This document shows positions 1-6,741 of a stretch of 64,000 nt of DNA, piece after piece; position 1 is the first letter of the stretch, and every line of letters begins with the position of its first letter. The notes under the pieces are model-generated. The model did no database searches. It was given only the letters and a program-made list of their open reading frames with translations, and was not told where the DNA came from. This DNA is from Microbacterium sufflavum (GTDB lineage: Bacteria > Actinomycetota > Actinomycetes > Actinomycetales > Microbacteriaceae): NCBI RefSeq assembly GCF_023101165.1, contig NZ_CP078076.1, positions 2,914,001 through 2,978,000 on the forward strand. Reading direction: 5' to 3'. Position numbers and translations under genes: made by a program.

Positions 1-670
1 GGCGTACGACGCGGCCAGGGACGCGCCGGCCGCCGGTGCGACCTCCCTGCTCTCCCCCCGGCTGCGCTGGGGCGAGCTGAGCCCGTTCACCGTGTGGGCC
101 GAGGCGACCCGGGTCGAGGGCTCTGCACGGTTCCTGTCCGAGCTCGGCTGGCGCGAGTTCGCCTGGCACACGCTCTACCACTTCCCCGATCTGGCCACGA
201 AGAACCTCCGGCCCGAGTTCGATGCGTTCCCCTGGCCGGGACTCGACCCGCGGCAGCTGGATGCCTGGCAGCACGGCGAGACCGGGATCCCCCTCGTCGA
301 CGCGGGGATGCGCGAGCTGTGGCACACCGGGTACATGCACAACCGGGTGCGGATGGTGACCGCGTCCTTCCTCATCAAGAACCTGCTAATCGACTGGCGG
401 CTCGGCGAGGAGTGGTTCTGGGACACGCTGGTCGATGCAGACGGCGCCAACAACGCGTTCAACTGGCAGTGGGTCGCGGGGTCCGGGGCGGACGCGGCCC
501 CGTACTTCCGTGTGTTCAACCCGGAGCTGCAGGCGAAGAAGTTCGACGGGGACGGAGAGTACGTCGCGCGGTGGGCCCCCGATGCCCCGACCGCGCCGAT
601 CGTCGACCTGGCCGAGACCCGCAAGGCCGCACTCGCGGCGTACGACGAGGTCAAGCGCGCGGGGGCGTGA
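1..670 (+). CDS. phr: deoxyribodipyrimidine photolyase, C-terminal part
   Basis: This is the 3' part of a light-driven DNA repair enzyme that splits cyclobutane pyrimidine dimers using FAD. The gene is cut by the window start, and the reading frame begins at base 2. The visible 222 residues are the FAD-binding helical domain. They show the family signatures S-x-LSPxLRWGELSP, WREFxWHxLYHFP, TGIPLVDAGMREL, TGYMHNRVRM and NNAFNWQWVAGSGADAAPYFRVFNP. The last two form the FAD and substrate-stacking region. The C-terminus is complete, ending in a lysine- and arginine-poor tail. The class I photolyase assignment is secure. Whether it repairs CPDs or is a cryptochrome-like relative cannot be decided without the N-terminal antenna domain. 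Confidence 0.93.
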   Translation, partial: AYDAARDAPAAGATSLLSPRLRWGELSPFTVWAEATRVEGSARFLSELGWREFAWHTLYHFPDLATKNLRPEFDAFPWPGLDPRQLDAWQHGETGIPLVDAGMRELWHTGYMHNRVRMVTASFLIKNLLIDWRLGEEWFWDTLVDADGANNAFNWQWVAGSGADAAPYFRVFNPELQAKKFDGDGEYVARWAPDAPTAPIVDLAETRKAALAAYDEVKRAGA

Positions 671-761
671 AGCTACTCCTCGCTCGCACGATCGTCAACG
701 GTCTGCGTCGGTGAGAACCGCCGACCTAGCGTCGGCACCTCACCGCAGCTCGGAGGTCCCC

Positions 762-857
762 ATGCTCGTCACTCCGGTGACATCACGGCACGACGCTCGT
801 CCGGCCGCCTGCACCCCACCGATCGTCGAACGAGAGGAACAGTTATGCGCGCCATGA
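762..857 (+). CDS. possible 31-aa leader peptide before the alcohol dehydrogenase
   Basis: A 31-codon reading frame starts at an ATG with a good Shine-Dalgarno sequence (GGAGG at 752-756, spacing about 5) and runs 13 bases into the following dehydrogenase gene in another frame. The dehydrogenase has its own GAGAGGAA ribosome site inside this frame. The arrangement could couple translation or act as a leader. The peptide has no recognisable motif, and it may equally be chance. Confidence 0.3.
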   Translation: MLVTPVTSRHDARPAACTPPIVEREEQLCAP

Positions 858-1993
858 CGTACCGCGGACCCTACAAGGTCCAGGTCGCTGAGAAACCGGA
901 CCCGCGGATCGAGCACCCGAACGACGCGATCGTGCGTGTCACGCACGCCGCGATCTGCGGGTCGGATCTGCACCTTTACCACGGCATGATGCCGGACACC
1001 CGGATCGGCCACACGTTCGGCCACGAGATCGTCGGCATCGTGCACGACGTCGGATCCTCGGTGCAGAGCCTCTCGGTCGGAGACCGGGTGATGGTGCCGT
1101 TCAACATCGCGTGCGGGTCCTGCTACTTCTGCACCCGCGGTCTCTTCTCGAACTGCCACAACGTGAACCCGAACGCGACGGCCGTAGGAGGCATCTACGG
1201 CTACTCCCACACGACGGGCGGCTACGACGGCGGGCAGGCGGAGTTCGTGCGCGTGCCCTTCGCCGACGTGGGACCCTCCGTCGTGCCGGACTGGCTCTCG
1301 TCGGAGGATGCGCTACTGCTCACCGACGCGTTCTCCACCGGGTACTTCGGCGCGCAGCTCGGCGACATCGCGGAGGGCGACACCGTCGCGGTCTTCGGTG
1401 CCGGACCCGTGGGTCTGGCCGCCGCCCGCTCGGCCTGGTTCCTCGGCGCAGGCCGGGTGATCGTCCTCGACCACCTGGATTACCGGCTCGACAAGGCCAG
1501 GGACTTCGCGTTCGCCGAGACGATGCACATCGGCGAGGTCGGCGACCCCGTGCTCGCCATGAAGAAGGCGACCGGATACCTGGGTGCCGACGTGGCGATC
1601 GACGCCGTGGGCGCGGAGGCCGACGGCAACCTCCTCCAGCACGTAACGGCGGCCAAGCTCAAGCTGCAGGGCGGGTCCCCCGTGGCCGTGAACTGGGCGA
1701 TCGACTCCGTGCGCAAAGGCGGGACCGTATCGATGATCGGCGCGTACGGCCCACTGGTATCCGCCGTGCGCCTCGGCGACGCGATGAACAAGGGCCTCAC
1801 GATCCGCGGCAACCAGGCACCCGTCCTGCGGCAGTGGCCGCGGTTGCTCGAGCACATCCAGGCTGGTCACGTGCGGCCGAGCGAGCTCCTGACGCACCGC
1901 TTCCCGCTCGAGCACATCGCCGAGGCCTACCACGTGTTCTCCAGCAAGCTGGACGACTGCATCAAACCCGTCATCACGATCGGAGAGGACTGA
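845..1993 (+). CDS. zinc-dependent alcohol dehydrogenase (formaldehyde-dehydrogenase-like)
   Basis: This is a 382-residue medium-chain dehydrogenase/reductase. The catalytic zinc ligands are visible as ICGSDLH (Cys about 38) and GHE (about 60). The structural zinc loop has the spaced cysteines CGSCYFCTRGLFSNC (about 91-105). The Rossmann motif is GAGPVGLAAA (about 185). The insertion before the Rossmann domain (GGYDGGQAEFVRVP) and the C-terminal KPVITI ending resemble the glutathione-independent formaldehyde dehydrogenase branch, which oxidises small alcohols or aldehydes with NAD. The exact substrate cannot be read from sequence. It starts at an ATG with upstream GAGAGGAA. The following gene begins 4 bases after its stop, so the two form an operon. 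Confidence 0.85.
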   Translation: MRAMTYRGPYKVQVAEKPDPRIEHPNDAIVRVTHAAICGSDLHLYHGMMPDTRIGHTFGHEIVGIVHDVGSSVQSLSVGDRVMVPFNIACGSCYFCTRGLFSNCHNVNPNATAVGGIYGYSHTTGGYDGGQAEFVRVPFADVGPSVVPDWLSSEDALLLTDAFSTGYFGAQLGDIAEGDTVAVFGAGPVGLAAARSAWFLGAGRVIVLDHLDYRLDKARDFAFAETMHIGEVGDPVLAMKKATGYLGADVAIDAVGAEADGNLLQHVTAAKLKLQGGSPVAVNWAIDSVRKGGTVSMIGAYGPLVSAVRLGDAMNKGLTIRGNQAPVLRQWPRLLEHIQAGHVRPSELLTHRFPLEHIAEAYHVFSSKLDDCIKPVITIGED

Positions 1994-1996
1994 GCC

Positions 1997-2563
1997 ATGC
2001 CGTACGAAGCGCACAAGCCGACGCTGGCACCGACAGCGGACGAGCTCCGCGACCGCATCCCGGGCTGGGGCACCGACCTTCCCCCCGAGCACCGCCGCAC
2101 GTGGCAGCAGCTCGAGGACTACGGCGACACGGGTGCGCACTGGACGCGCCCGGATCCGCAGCCCGGCAGGGAGGGACGGGAACACTCCATCGAGCACGCG
2201 ATGGTGCCTCCGGTGTTCGGTACGGCGCAACCGCTGCACGGCGTCTCCGGGAGAGTGCGCCGCTTCGCCTATGACCACTTCAGCGAGACGAAGAACACCC
2301 GGTGGCTGCTGCTCGTGGCCGGCGACCGCATCGAGGCCGTCGGAGCCCATGTGCGCTCGCTGGCCACTCCGCGCCCCGACAACCCGATCACGCAGACCGG
2401 GATCCTCGCAGAGCCGCGACACCGTCCGCTCACCTCGCGGTTCGGGCGGGGACGGGTCGACGTCCGGCACACCTGGCTCGACCCGATCATCGTGGCAGGG
2501 CCCTGGGTCGTCGCCGTCGTCATGACGGTGTCCCTCGTACGCACGGTGTTCCGCCGCGGTTGA
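1997..2563 (+). CDS. conserved hypothetical protein with C-terminal membrane helix
   Basis: A 188-residue protein directly behind the dehydrogenase (3-base gap), probably in the same transcript. The first 160 residues are polar and rich in Pro, Arg and Asp, with no motif I recognise. Residues about 165-183 (IIVAGPWVVAVVMTVSLV) form one hydrophobic helix followed by a short basic tail, suggesting a tail-anchored protein. I cannot assign a function. A strong palindromic terminator follows 30 bases downstream. Confidence 0.6.
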   Translation: MPYEAHKPTLAPTADELRDRIPGWGTDLPPEHRRTWQQLEDYGDTGAHWTRPDPQPGREGREHSIEHAMVPPVFGTAQPLHGVSGRVRRFAYDHFSETKNTRWLLLVAGDRIEAVGAHVRSLATPRPDNPITQTGILAEPRHRPLTSRFGRGRVDVRHTWLDPIIVAGPWVVAVVMTVSLVRTVFRRG

Positions 2564-2593
2564 CCAGACGGTCGAGCGCTTCCCTGAAACGCG

Positions 2594-2621
2594 AAAAACC
2601 CCCGGGATCCCGGGGGTTTTT
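2594..2621. terminator. perfect palindromic terminator left of the element
   Basis: A 28-base perfect palindrome: five A, CCCCCGGG, the symmetric partner, and five T. It can end the gene at 1997-2563 on the plus strand. Read on the minus strand it lies 5 bases beyond the displaced tRNA-Val 3' end at 2626-2646. It is therefore most likely the original chromosomal terminator of tRNA-Val(GAC) before the element integrated. Confidence 0.85.
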
Positions 2622-2625
2622 GGTG

Positions 2626-2646
2626 GTGCGCGATACTGGGATCGAA
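2626..2646. repeat. attL core (displaced tRNA-Val 3' end)
   Basis: The left copy of the 21-bp attachment repeat begins GTGCGCGATACTGG and ends ATCGAA. It matches the T-arm and acceptor 3' strand of tRNA-Val at 13460-13480 base for base and diverges immediately after (TTT here, CCA at the right copy). It is followed on the chromosomal side by the old tRNA terminator. Confidence 0.93.
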
Positions 2647-2784
2647 TTTGTCTGGCCGCGAAATCCTCGTAGGCGGTCATGCGCGGGCACGCGCACGCAA
2701 TATGTCTTGTCCTGCCTGGCAACGACTGTCCGTGCCTTATCGTCATGAGCGCGCAGAAGCGCACATAAGTCGGGATGCTGGAAC

Positions 2785-2802
2785 GCACGTGTAATGCACG
2801 CG
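2785..2802. repeat. putative arm-type integrase binding site, left
   Basis: The 18-mer GCACGTGTAATGCACGCG lies between attL and the integrase. It matches GCACGCATAACGCACGCG at 13395-13412, just inside attR, in 15 of 18 positions (consensus GCACGYRTAAYGCACGCG). A related run of GCACGCGCACGCAA lies at 2688-2700. The paired position beside each core site is typical of tyrosine recombinase arm sites. Binding itself is inferred. Confidence 0.55.
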
Positions 2803-2819
2803 CACCTCATCTCAACGAC

Positions 2820-2849
2820 GACGCCCCAGGCGGCTAGGCCCAGGGCGTC
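2820..2849 (+). promoter_or_regulatory. hairpin in the integrase leader
   Basis: GACGCCC at 2820-2826 pairs with GGGCGTC at 2843-2849, with a further GGC/GCC pairing inside the loop. It sits about 25 bases before the leader peptide start at 2875 and has no T run, so it is more likely an mRNA structure or operator than a terminator. Confidence 0.4.
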
Positions 2850-2874
2850 TCGACTCGCTGAGAAGGAGCGAATC

Positions 2875-2943
2875 ATGGACGACACTACAGCCCGCGCAAT
2901 GCTGGCCGTCGAGGACGACCGCGCACGGGACGACGAGCGATGA
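2875..2943 (+). CDS. 22-aa leader peptide coupled to the integrase
   Basis: A short reading frame encodes a 22-residue acidic peptide (MDDTTARAMLAVEDDRARDD plus two residues). It has a strong Shine-Dalgarno sequence, GAAGGAG, 7-8 bases before the ATG. Its TGA stop overlaps the integrase ATG (ATGA at 2940-2943), and the integrase has no ribosome site of its own apart from sequence inside this frame. Integrase translation is therefore probably coupled to this leader. No function of the peptide itself is evident. Confidence 0.6.
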   Translation: MDDTTARAMLAVEDDRARDDER

Positions 2944-4103
2944 GCGCGCCCAAGCGAAAGCGCCGCGAGACGTTCGGCTCCCTGCGCAAGTTGCCCAGTG
3001 GGCGCTACCAGGCCACCTATGTCGGGCCTGACGGGGTACGGCACAACGCGCCCAGCACATTCACGACGATGACTGATGCTCGCGCGTTTCTGCGCTCGGT
3101 GCAGGATCGGATCGCGCTGAGCACATGGCAGTCACCCGCCGATGAGACGGCGGCTCGACAGCGCGACGGCCTGACGTTCGCCGCGTATGCGGAGACATGG
3201 CTCGGGACGCGCTTCAACAGCAAGGGCGAGCCGCTGAGGGCTACGACCATGCAGGAGTACCGGCGACTGCTCGCCGCTCCGCTCGCGCCGTTCGCACAGC
3301 GTCCGCTCTCAGCCGTCACGCGCGCCGAGGTCGAGGCGTGGCGCGCGTCGCTGTTGGCGACGGGACGGCGCACGCAGACGGCCAGCGCCTACGGCCTGCT
3401 CAAGTCGATCTACGCGAGCGCGCTGGAGAACGAACTCATCACGGCGACGCCGTGCACGATCAAGGGCGGAGCCACGACGGTCACGGGCCGGAAGGTCGCG
3501 CCGCCCACCGACGACGAGCTCGATGTCATCGTCGCGAGCATCACGCCTCGGTTCCGTGCGCTCGTGCTCGTCGCCGCGTGGGGTGGGCTCCGCTATGGCG
3601 AGGCAACCGAACTGCGGCGGAAAGACGTGCACGTGAAGCGCCGCGCTGGTGAGGTCGTGTCCATCGCGCTGAGCGTGGAGCGCGCTGTCGTGCACATCAC
3701 GGGCCAGGGCTTCAAGGTCGGCCCGCCGAAGTCGGACAGCGGCGTGCGCGTGGTGGAACTCCCGTCGTTCGTGTTCGCTGACGTGCTCGCGCACCTTGAG
3801 GAGCACACGGGCCGCTTCGGTGAGTCTTTGCTGTTCCCAGGCGCTGACGGTGCGAGCCACCTAATGCAGTCGTCGTTCACGCGCTACTGGTACCCGGCGC
3901 GCAAGGCGGCTGGACGCGAGGACATGCCGTTCCACGCGCTCCGTCACTTCGCAGGCACGCGGTACGCGGCGACGGGTGCGACGCTCCGCGACACGATGGC
4001 ACGACTCGGCCATTCCTCGACTGGCGCGGCGATGCGGTACCAGCACGAGACAGGCCGCTCGTCGGAACTTGTCGCCAAGATGGTTCGCCGCGTGGCTGAC
4101 TGA
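2940..4103 (+). CDS. int: tyrosine site-specific integrase
   Basis: A 387-residue tyrosine recombinase that inserts and excises the element at tRNA-Val. Residues 1-70 form a basic N-terminal arm-binding region, about 78-180 a SAM-like core-binding domain, and 190-387 the catalytic domain. The full catalytic set is visible: Arg218 (WGGLRYGE), Lys264 (PPKSDSG), His332 and Arg335 (HALRH), His358 (LGHSS) and Tyr367 (MRYQHE). Length and layout match actinobacterial ICE and prophage integrases. The start is chosen for the ATGA overlap with the leader peptide at 2875-2943. A hairpin terminator follows 16 bases after the stop, so the integrase is transcribed apart from the excisionase operon. Confidence 0.95.
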   Translation: MSAPKRKRRETFGSLRKLPSGRYQATYVGPDGVRHNAPSTFTTMTDARAFLRSVQDRIALSTWQSPADETAARQRDGLTFAAYAETWLGTRFNSKGEPLRATTMQEYRRLLAAPLAPFAQRPLSAVTRAEVEAWRASLLATGRRTQTASAYGLLKSIYASALENELITATPCTIKGGATTVTGRKVAPPTDDELDVIVASITPRFRALVLVAAWGGLRYGEATELRRKDVHVKRRAGEVVSIALSVERAVVHITGQGFKVGPPKSDSGVRVVELPSFVFADVLAHLEEHTGRFGESLLFPGADGASHLMQSSFTRYWYPARKAAGREDMPFHALRHFAGTRYAATGATLRDTMARLGHSSTGAAMRYQHETGRSSELVAKMVRRVAD

Positions 4104-4119
4104 CTCATTCACAGCGAAT

Positions 4120-4158
4120 ACGCAGGTTGGGAGCGAACGCGCTCCTGACCTGCGTTTT
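4120..4158 (+). terminator. integrase terminator
   Basis: ACGCAGGT at 4120-4127 pairs with ACCTGCGT at 4148-4155, enclosing a second GGGAGCG/CGCTCC pairing, and is followed by TTTT. This is a long rho-independent hairpin right behind the integrase. Confidence 0.75.
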
Positions 4159-4168
4159 CAGTTGCGGC

Positions 4169-4290
4169 TTGTGTGCGTGACGACAACAGCGACACGCCGT
4201 GAGTTGTGTGCGTGAGATGTACAACTAAACCCAGGTCAGACGGTAAATCACGTAACGTCGTTGCACGCACATAGCGCCACACGCAACGAC
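4169..4290 (+). promoter_or_regulatory. int-xis control region with direct and inverted repeats
   Basis: The gap before the excisionase holds several repeats. TTGTGTGCGTGA occurs at 4169-4180 and again at 4204-4215. CGACACGCCGTGAGT at 4190-4204 recurs next to attR at 13346-13360. An 8-bp inverted repeat, GTCGTTGC (4257-4264) and GCAACGAC (4283-4290), lies directly upstream of the GAGGAGG ribosome site of the excisionase gene. These are good candidates for excisionase or repressor operators and for the promoter of the operon starting at 4305. The -10 box is not clear (TAAACC at 4226 or TAACGT at 4253 are possible). Confidence 0.5.
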
Positions 4291-4304
4291 ACGAGGAGGC
4301 ACGC

Positions 4305-4532
4305 ATGCCCAGCACCAAGACCACGCCCGAACCACGAGCACCGCTCCCCCGCTGGGGCACTCAGCAGGAAGCCGCCGATCTCGCTCGCGTCAGCGTCGAG
4401 ACGATTCGTCGATGGGCTTCCAGCGGCAAGATCACGGCGAGCCGCCTCGGCCCGCGTCGCGTGGTCATTGACCTCGACAGCGTGGCCGCGCTCGCCCAGC
4501 CGCTCCGCCCTGACCTCGGCGGCAAGCGATGA
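4305..4532 (+). CDS. xis: excisionase / MerR-type HTH DNA-binding protein
   Basis: A 75-residue protein of the HTH_17 (excisionase-like) type. The winged helix-turn-helix covers about residues 16-60, with the core QQEAADLARVSVETIRRWA followed by SGKITASRLGPRRVVID. Such proteins bend DNA at attachment sites and set the direction of integrase action. They often also repress the operon. The start has a strong GAGGAGG ribosome site. It is the first gene of a chain in which every stop overlaps the next start (ATGA at 4529-4532). The size, the HTH type and the position next to the integrase make the excisionase role likely but not proven. Confidence 0.75.
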   Translation: MPSTKTTPEPRAPLPRWGTQQEAADLARVSVETIRRWASSGKITASRLGPRRVVIDLDSVAALAQPLRPDLGGKR

Positions 4533-5245
4533 ACGGCGACAGTCCGATGGCCGAGAGCGGCCTGACGCCCCTACAGGCCGAATGGTTCGAGCTGTGCGCG
4601 CGCTACGCCGGAGAGGTGCACGGGCGGAATGATCAGCCCGCCGCTCTGTATGACGCCTGGGAGGCGGGTGAGTTCGACGGACGCTCCGATCTGCTCGGCG
4701 TCGCCGCCGCGTCGGCCTATAGCGCTGCCGAGTTCCCCGCCAGGCTGTTGGACTCGACAACCTGGGAGTTCTTCCTCCGCGAAGTGGGCTTCACAGTGAA
4801 CGGCGAGCCTGCCCCGCTCCCCGAGCGCGTGCCGACGCTGTGGCGTGCGACAGTGCCGCCGCTCGACGGTTGGCACGACGACAGCACTCCGCCCGGCCTG
4901 TCGTGGACGGACAACCGCAAGCGCGCCGAGTGGTTCCATCGTCGGAATCGCGACCGTTTCGGATGGCCGTCTGCTCTGCTCGAAGCCCGCAACGTGCCCG
5001 CCTCTGACGTGCTCGCACGCATCCACGGTGAGGGCACACGCGGCGAGGATGAATGGCTCATCGCGCCGTATGCGGACGCAGATGTCCGCATCGTGGATGA
5101 GGTCGGCGGACGACACCCCGAAATTCCCGATGCTGAGCGCTTGGCACAAGCCGCCGCGCTCCATCACCTCATCGCGGACGCGAGAGCCGCCGCGCTGCTC
5201 CCGCCCATCGAATCCGACCCGAACTGTAGGGAAAGCCAAGCATGA
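4529..5245 (+). CDS. hypothetical protein, possible ADP-ribosyltransferase fold
   Basis: A 238-residue cytoplasmic protein without signal or membrane segments. I do not recognise a named family. The central part carries, in order, an arginine in LWRATVP (Arg106), a strand motif GLSWT (Ser125-Thr127) and a late E-x-E in RGEDEWLI (Glu173, Glu175). That order and spacing recall the R-S-E signature of mono-ADP-ribosyltransferases. The region around 120-180 also resembles small actinophage proteins of that type. This is inference, and the catalytic assignment is tentative. The gene overlaps its neighbours by ATGA on both sides, so it belongs to the excisionase-replication operon. Confidence 0.6.
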   Translation: MNGDSPMAESGLTPLQAEWFELCARYAGEVHGRNDQPAALYDAWEAGEFDGRSDLLGVAAASAYSAAEFPARLLDSTTWEFFLREVGFTVNGEPAPLPERVPTLWRATVPPLDGWHDDSTPPGLSWTDNRKRAEWFHRRNRDRFGWPSALLEARNVPASDVLARIHGEGTRGEDEWLIAPYADADVRIVDEVGGRHPEIPDAERLAQAAALHHLIADARAAALLPPIESDPNCRESQA

Positions 5246-5373
5246 CCACCGCGCTCGTGGGGCACAGCGGCCTCACGCCGCCCACTCGCCGCAGATCGTC
5301 ACCAGCTCCGTGTCAGCGTGCAGATCCTGATGCTCATCGCCGCACAGGCGCGGCTACGGCGGGCACGTCGTGA
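5242..5373 (+). CDS. small basic protein, 43 aa
   Basis: A 43-codon reading frame opens with ATGA overlapping the stop of the preceding gene and closes with a stop that overlaps the next start (GTGA at 5370-5373). The product is rich in Pro, Arg, Ala and Thr, with no motif. The support is only the unbroken overlap chain; composition alone would not reveal it. Confidence 0.4.
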   Translation: MTTALVGHSGLTPPTRRRSSPAPCQRADPDAHRRTGAATAGTS

Positions 5374-5573
5374 GGCGGTACAACTTGTCCAGGTGCAGGC
5401 CGGTCGGCGGGATCGCGCGGCAACACGCAGGAGTCGTGCTGTCCACGCCCGTGCCGTGCCTCATGCGTGCGACATCAGGAGCAACGGCCTCCGAGGGGAC
5501 ATCTGGGGGCCGTTCGCTCAACACGGACTTGGACGTCCACGTCCGCATGCTCCCGGAAGTGGAGCGGGCGTGA
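5370..5573 (+). CDS. small hypothetical protein, 67 aa
   Basis: A 67-residue product starting at GTG (GTGA overlap with the preceding small gene). Its stop shares a base with the ATG of the replication protein (TGATG at 5571-5575). It has several cysteines and a C-terminal stretch LDVHVRMLPEVERA. No family is recognised. The position in the overlap chain argues that it is translated, perhaps mainly to couple ribosomes into the downstream gene. Confidence 0.45.
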   Translation: MRRYNLSRCRPVGGIARQHAGVVLSTPVPCLMRATSGATASEGTSGGRSLNTDLDVHVRMLPEVERA

Positions 5574-6397
5574 TGGACGGCGTCATCGTGACGCCGGGCC
5601 GTCGCCGCTTCGCGACCGACGATGCGACCACCTACGGTGCGGGGCTCATCGGCGCGGCCTACGCCGCGGCCATGCGCGCAGGTCTTGGTGACGTGCCGAT
5701 GCGGCTCCTCGGATACATGGCTCTCCATGCGATCGATGCCGACGCTCAGCCGTGGTCGCGGCTGAGCATGGACGAGCGGTGCGCGGCGCTCGGTCGGGAC
5801 AACGATCAGGCGGGACGCTGGGCAGTCGAACGCGCGACGAAGGCACTCGTGAAGGCGGGCCTCATCACGCTCCTGGAAGGTGGCAACCGCTCGGGTGCGG
5901 CCAGGTACGCGCTCCACGTGCGGCCTGCGGATAACTCCGAGAAAGATCAGCGCTCAGCGCCCACCTTTGAACCGCGAAAGCCCGGCGCTCAGCGCTCGAA
6001 AGGTCAGCGCTCAGCGCTTGGAAAGGTCAGCGCTCAGCGCCGGGCCAATGAGGACAGAGGAGAACATGAGGAGGAGCGCGCGAGCGCGCGCCCCGCCGCC
6101 CAATGCTCTCGACATGCTGGGCGGGCTGACGCGCCGCCGTGCGGAGCATGCCGCGATGCTCGCCTGGCCGCTGAGGCGTACGACGCCTCTGAGGCTGAGC
6201 GTGCCGCCGACGCGCGACGAGCACGAGCCGCCGCGCTGACCGACCCCAGTGCGCACGCCGAGGCAATCGAGGCCACCCGTCGGCGCCTCGGCGGCTCGAC
6301 AGCCGCCGTCGTCGCCGCTGCGCTCCGGGCATCGCCCGACAGCCTCCCGGTCGGCCTGCGCCTCATCACAGCAGACGACGTGGAGAGGTGGGGCTGA
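5573..6397 (+). CDS. winged-helix replication-initiator-like protein with iterons in its gene
   Basis: A 274-residue protein. Residues about 35-118 look like a winged helix of the replication-initiator or helix-turn-helix kind (MRLLGYMALHAIDADAQPW, then ERCAALGRDNDQAGRWAVER, then KALVKAGLITLLEGGN as the wing). Residues 123-156 are encoded by the four 20-bp iterons and read as repeated QRSA units. The C-terminal half is Ala- and Arg-rich and probably coiled or disordered. The start at 5573 is chosen for the TGATG overlap; the frame is open further upstream. The combination of winged helix and internal iterons suggests that the protein binds its own gene and starts replication of the excised element. 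That is inferred, not shown. Confidence 0.65.
   Translation: MDGVIVTPGRRRFATDDATTYGAGLIGAAYAAAMRAGLGDVPMRLLGYMALHAIDADAQPWSRLSMDERCAALGRDNDQAGRWAVERATKALVKAGLITLLEGGNRSGAARYALHVRPADNSEKDQRSAPTFEPRKPGAQRSKGQRSALGKVSAQRRANEDRGEHEEERASARPAAQCSRHAGRADAPPCGACRDARLAAEAYDASEAERAADARRARAAALTDPSAHAEAIEATRRRLGGSTAAVVAAALRASPDSLPVGLRLITADDVERWG
5941..6040. repeat. four 20-bp iterons, candidate replication origin
   Basis: The unit GAAAGGTCAGCGCTCAGCGC occurs at 5998-6017 and 6021-6040 (exact), at 5941-5960 (19 of 20) and at 5976-5995 (16 of 20, with GCGCTCAGCGC kept). Start-to-start spacings are 35, 22 and 23 bp, so the last three lie about two helical turns apart. Each contains the palindromic core AGCGCT. 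They lie inside the replication-protein gene, as in several actinobacterial integrative elements and plasmids where the origin is embedded in or next to rep. Confidence 0.75.
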
Positions 6398-6741
6398 TGA
6401 CGCACGCGAGCGACTGGGCAGAGATGGCCACCGCCGTCTGGGCCTACGTGGAGCGCTGGGGCGACCACGCGGTGCCGAACGTGCTGAGCGCGCTAGAGGG
6501 CTACGTGAAGACCAAGACGTCGTCCTCGTGCGACGACTCCCCGGAGCCCCTGTCCGAGCCGTGGCCGAGCCTCAGCGGCCCACAGCGCGCCGCGATGGTC
6601 GTGCTGACCGCTGGGCCTCGTCTGACGCCCGAGGTGGCGGACACCTGCGGCTGGTCGCGAGCAACGGCGGGCTCCGTGCTCAGCGCGCTTCGTCGTCGCG
6701 GTCTGGCTGTCGAGGTTGGCGGGCTGTGGTCGAGAGCGTGA
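6397..6741 (+). CDS. winged-helix protein, last gene of the replication operon
   Basis: A 114-residue protein starting in the TGATG overlap with the replication gene. Residues about 1-40 are helical (WAEMATAVWAYVERWGDHAVPNVL). Residues about 60-114 form a MarR-like winged helix (LSGPQRAAMVVLTAGPRLTP, then ATAGSVLSALRRRGLAVEVG). Its most likely role is regulation of the element or accessory DNA binding in replication. The last 62 bases overlap the end of the convergent membrane-protein gene at 6680-7246. Confidence 0.6.
   Translation: MTHASDWAEMATAVWAYVERWGDHAVPNVLSALEGYVKTKTSSSCDDSPEPLSEPWPSLSGPQRAAMVVLTAGPRLTPEVADTCGWSRATAGSVLSALRRRGLAVEVGGLWSRA

Noticed and set aside
5941..6040. CRISPR array
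   Set aside because: Only four units with 2-15-base gaps, within an open reading frame, and no cas genes; iterons fit better.
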